From NCBI GenBank assembly GCA_023132545.1, contig JAGLYB010000008.1:1-5754 (forward strand): 5,754 nucleotides of DNA, read 5' to 3'. Under the pieces are notes generated by a model that ran no database searches, was not told the DNA's origin, and saw only the letters and a list, made by a program, of their open reading frames with translations. Every line of letters starts with the position of its first letter. Within the stretch, counting starts at the first letter, position 1. This document shows positions 5,672 through 5,754 of this stretch, piece after piece. A program made the position numbers and the translations under genes. Source of the stretch: Candidatus Bipolaricaulota bacterium. GTDB taxonomy: Bacteria > Bipolaricaulota > Bipolaricaulia > UBA7950 > UBA9294.

Positions 5672-5754
5672 CTGTCACCGTATAGAGAGAATGGGGCACT
5701 GTATTGCCATTCTCTGACGCGCTGAGCGCAGCGAAGGGCGCCTATACAGCTAGC
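5666..5754. repeat. Branched inverted-repeat structure overlapping the aconitase stop
   Basis: The outer stem pairs GC-TAGCTG (5666-5667, 5669-5674) with CAGCTA-GC (5747-5754), leaving G5668 bulged. TATAG (5681-5685) pairs with CTATA (5742-5746). Inside are two hairpins: AGAGAATGG (5686-5694) with CCATTCTCT (5707-5715), and GCGC (5719-5722) with GCGC (5726-5729). No T-tract is visible. It could be a transcript 3'-end structure or a small palindromic mobile repeat. It ends exactly at the window edge, so its full extent is unknown. Confidence 0.55.

Overview
The window is about 5.75 kb of bacterial DNA with five protein-coding genes, all on the + strand, and one repeat-rich intergenic region. 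Ribosome binding sites are of the ordinary purine-rich type, a sigma-70-like promoter is visible, and isoprenoid precursors come from the MEP pathway (ispH), so this is a bacterium. Base composition looks moderately GC-rich by eye (not counted). The short single-chain aconitase and the archaeal-like sugar isomerase suggest a deep-branching or uncultured phylum. I cannot name the lineage with confidence.

Layout. Bases 1-999 are the 3' part of an L-fucose/L-arabinose isomerase-like gene whose start lies upstream of the window. Bases 1000-1512 contain no credible intact gene. They hold four copies of a two-hairpin repeat in which stems differ between copies but pairing is kept, plus a 37-bp scrap that reads, after removal of one T, as the last 11 codons and stop of a second copy of the isomerase. 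Bases 1513-3662 are a compact likely operon: a small DUF3467 protein (TTG start), a trans-polyprenyl diphosphate synthase and a divergent IspH. An extended -10 promoter at about 3724-3751 then starts a separate unit with a 630-residue aconitate hydratase (3779-5671). The last 85 bases form a branched inverted-repeat structure that begins at the aconitase stop codon and runs to the window edge.

How it fits together. IspH makes IPP and DMAPP, and the prenyl synthase next to it condenses them into a longer prenyl diphosphate (about C20 by motif reasoning), so these two genes form one isoprenoid step pair. The role of the DUF3467 protein in front of them is unknown. Aconitase serves the TCA cycle and has its own promoter. 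The isomerase is an unrelated sugar-metabolism gene that ends at the repeat region.

The most interesting part is 1000-1512: a dispersed structured repeat family with compensatory stem changes, next to what appears to be the last trace of a deleted paralogue.
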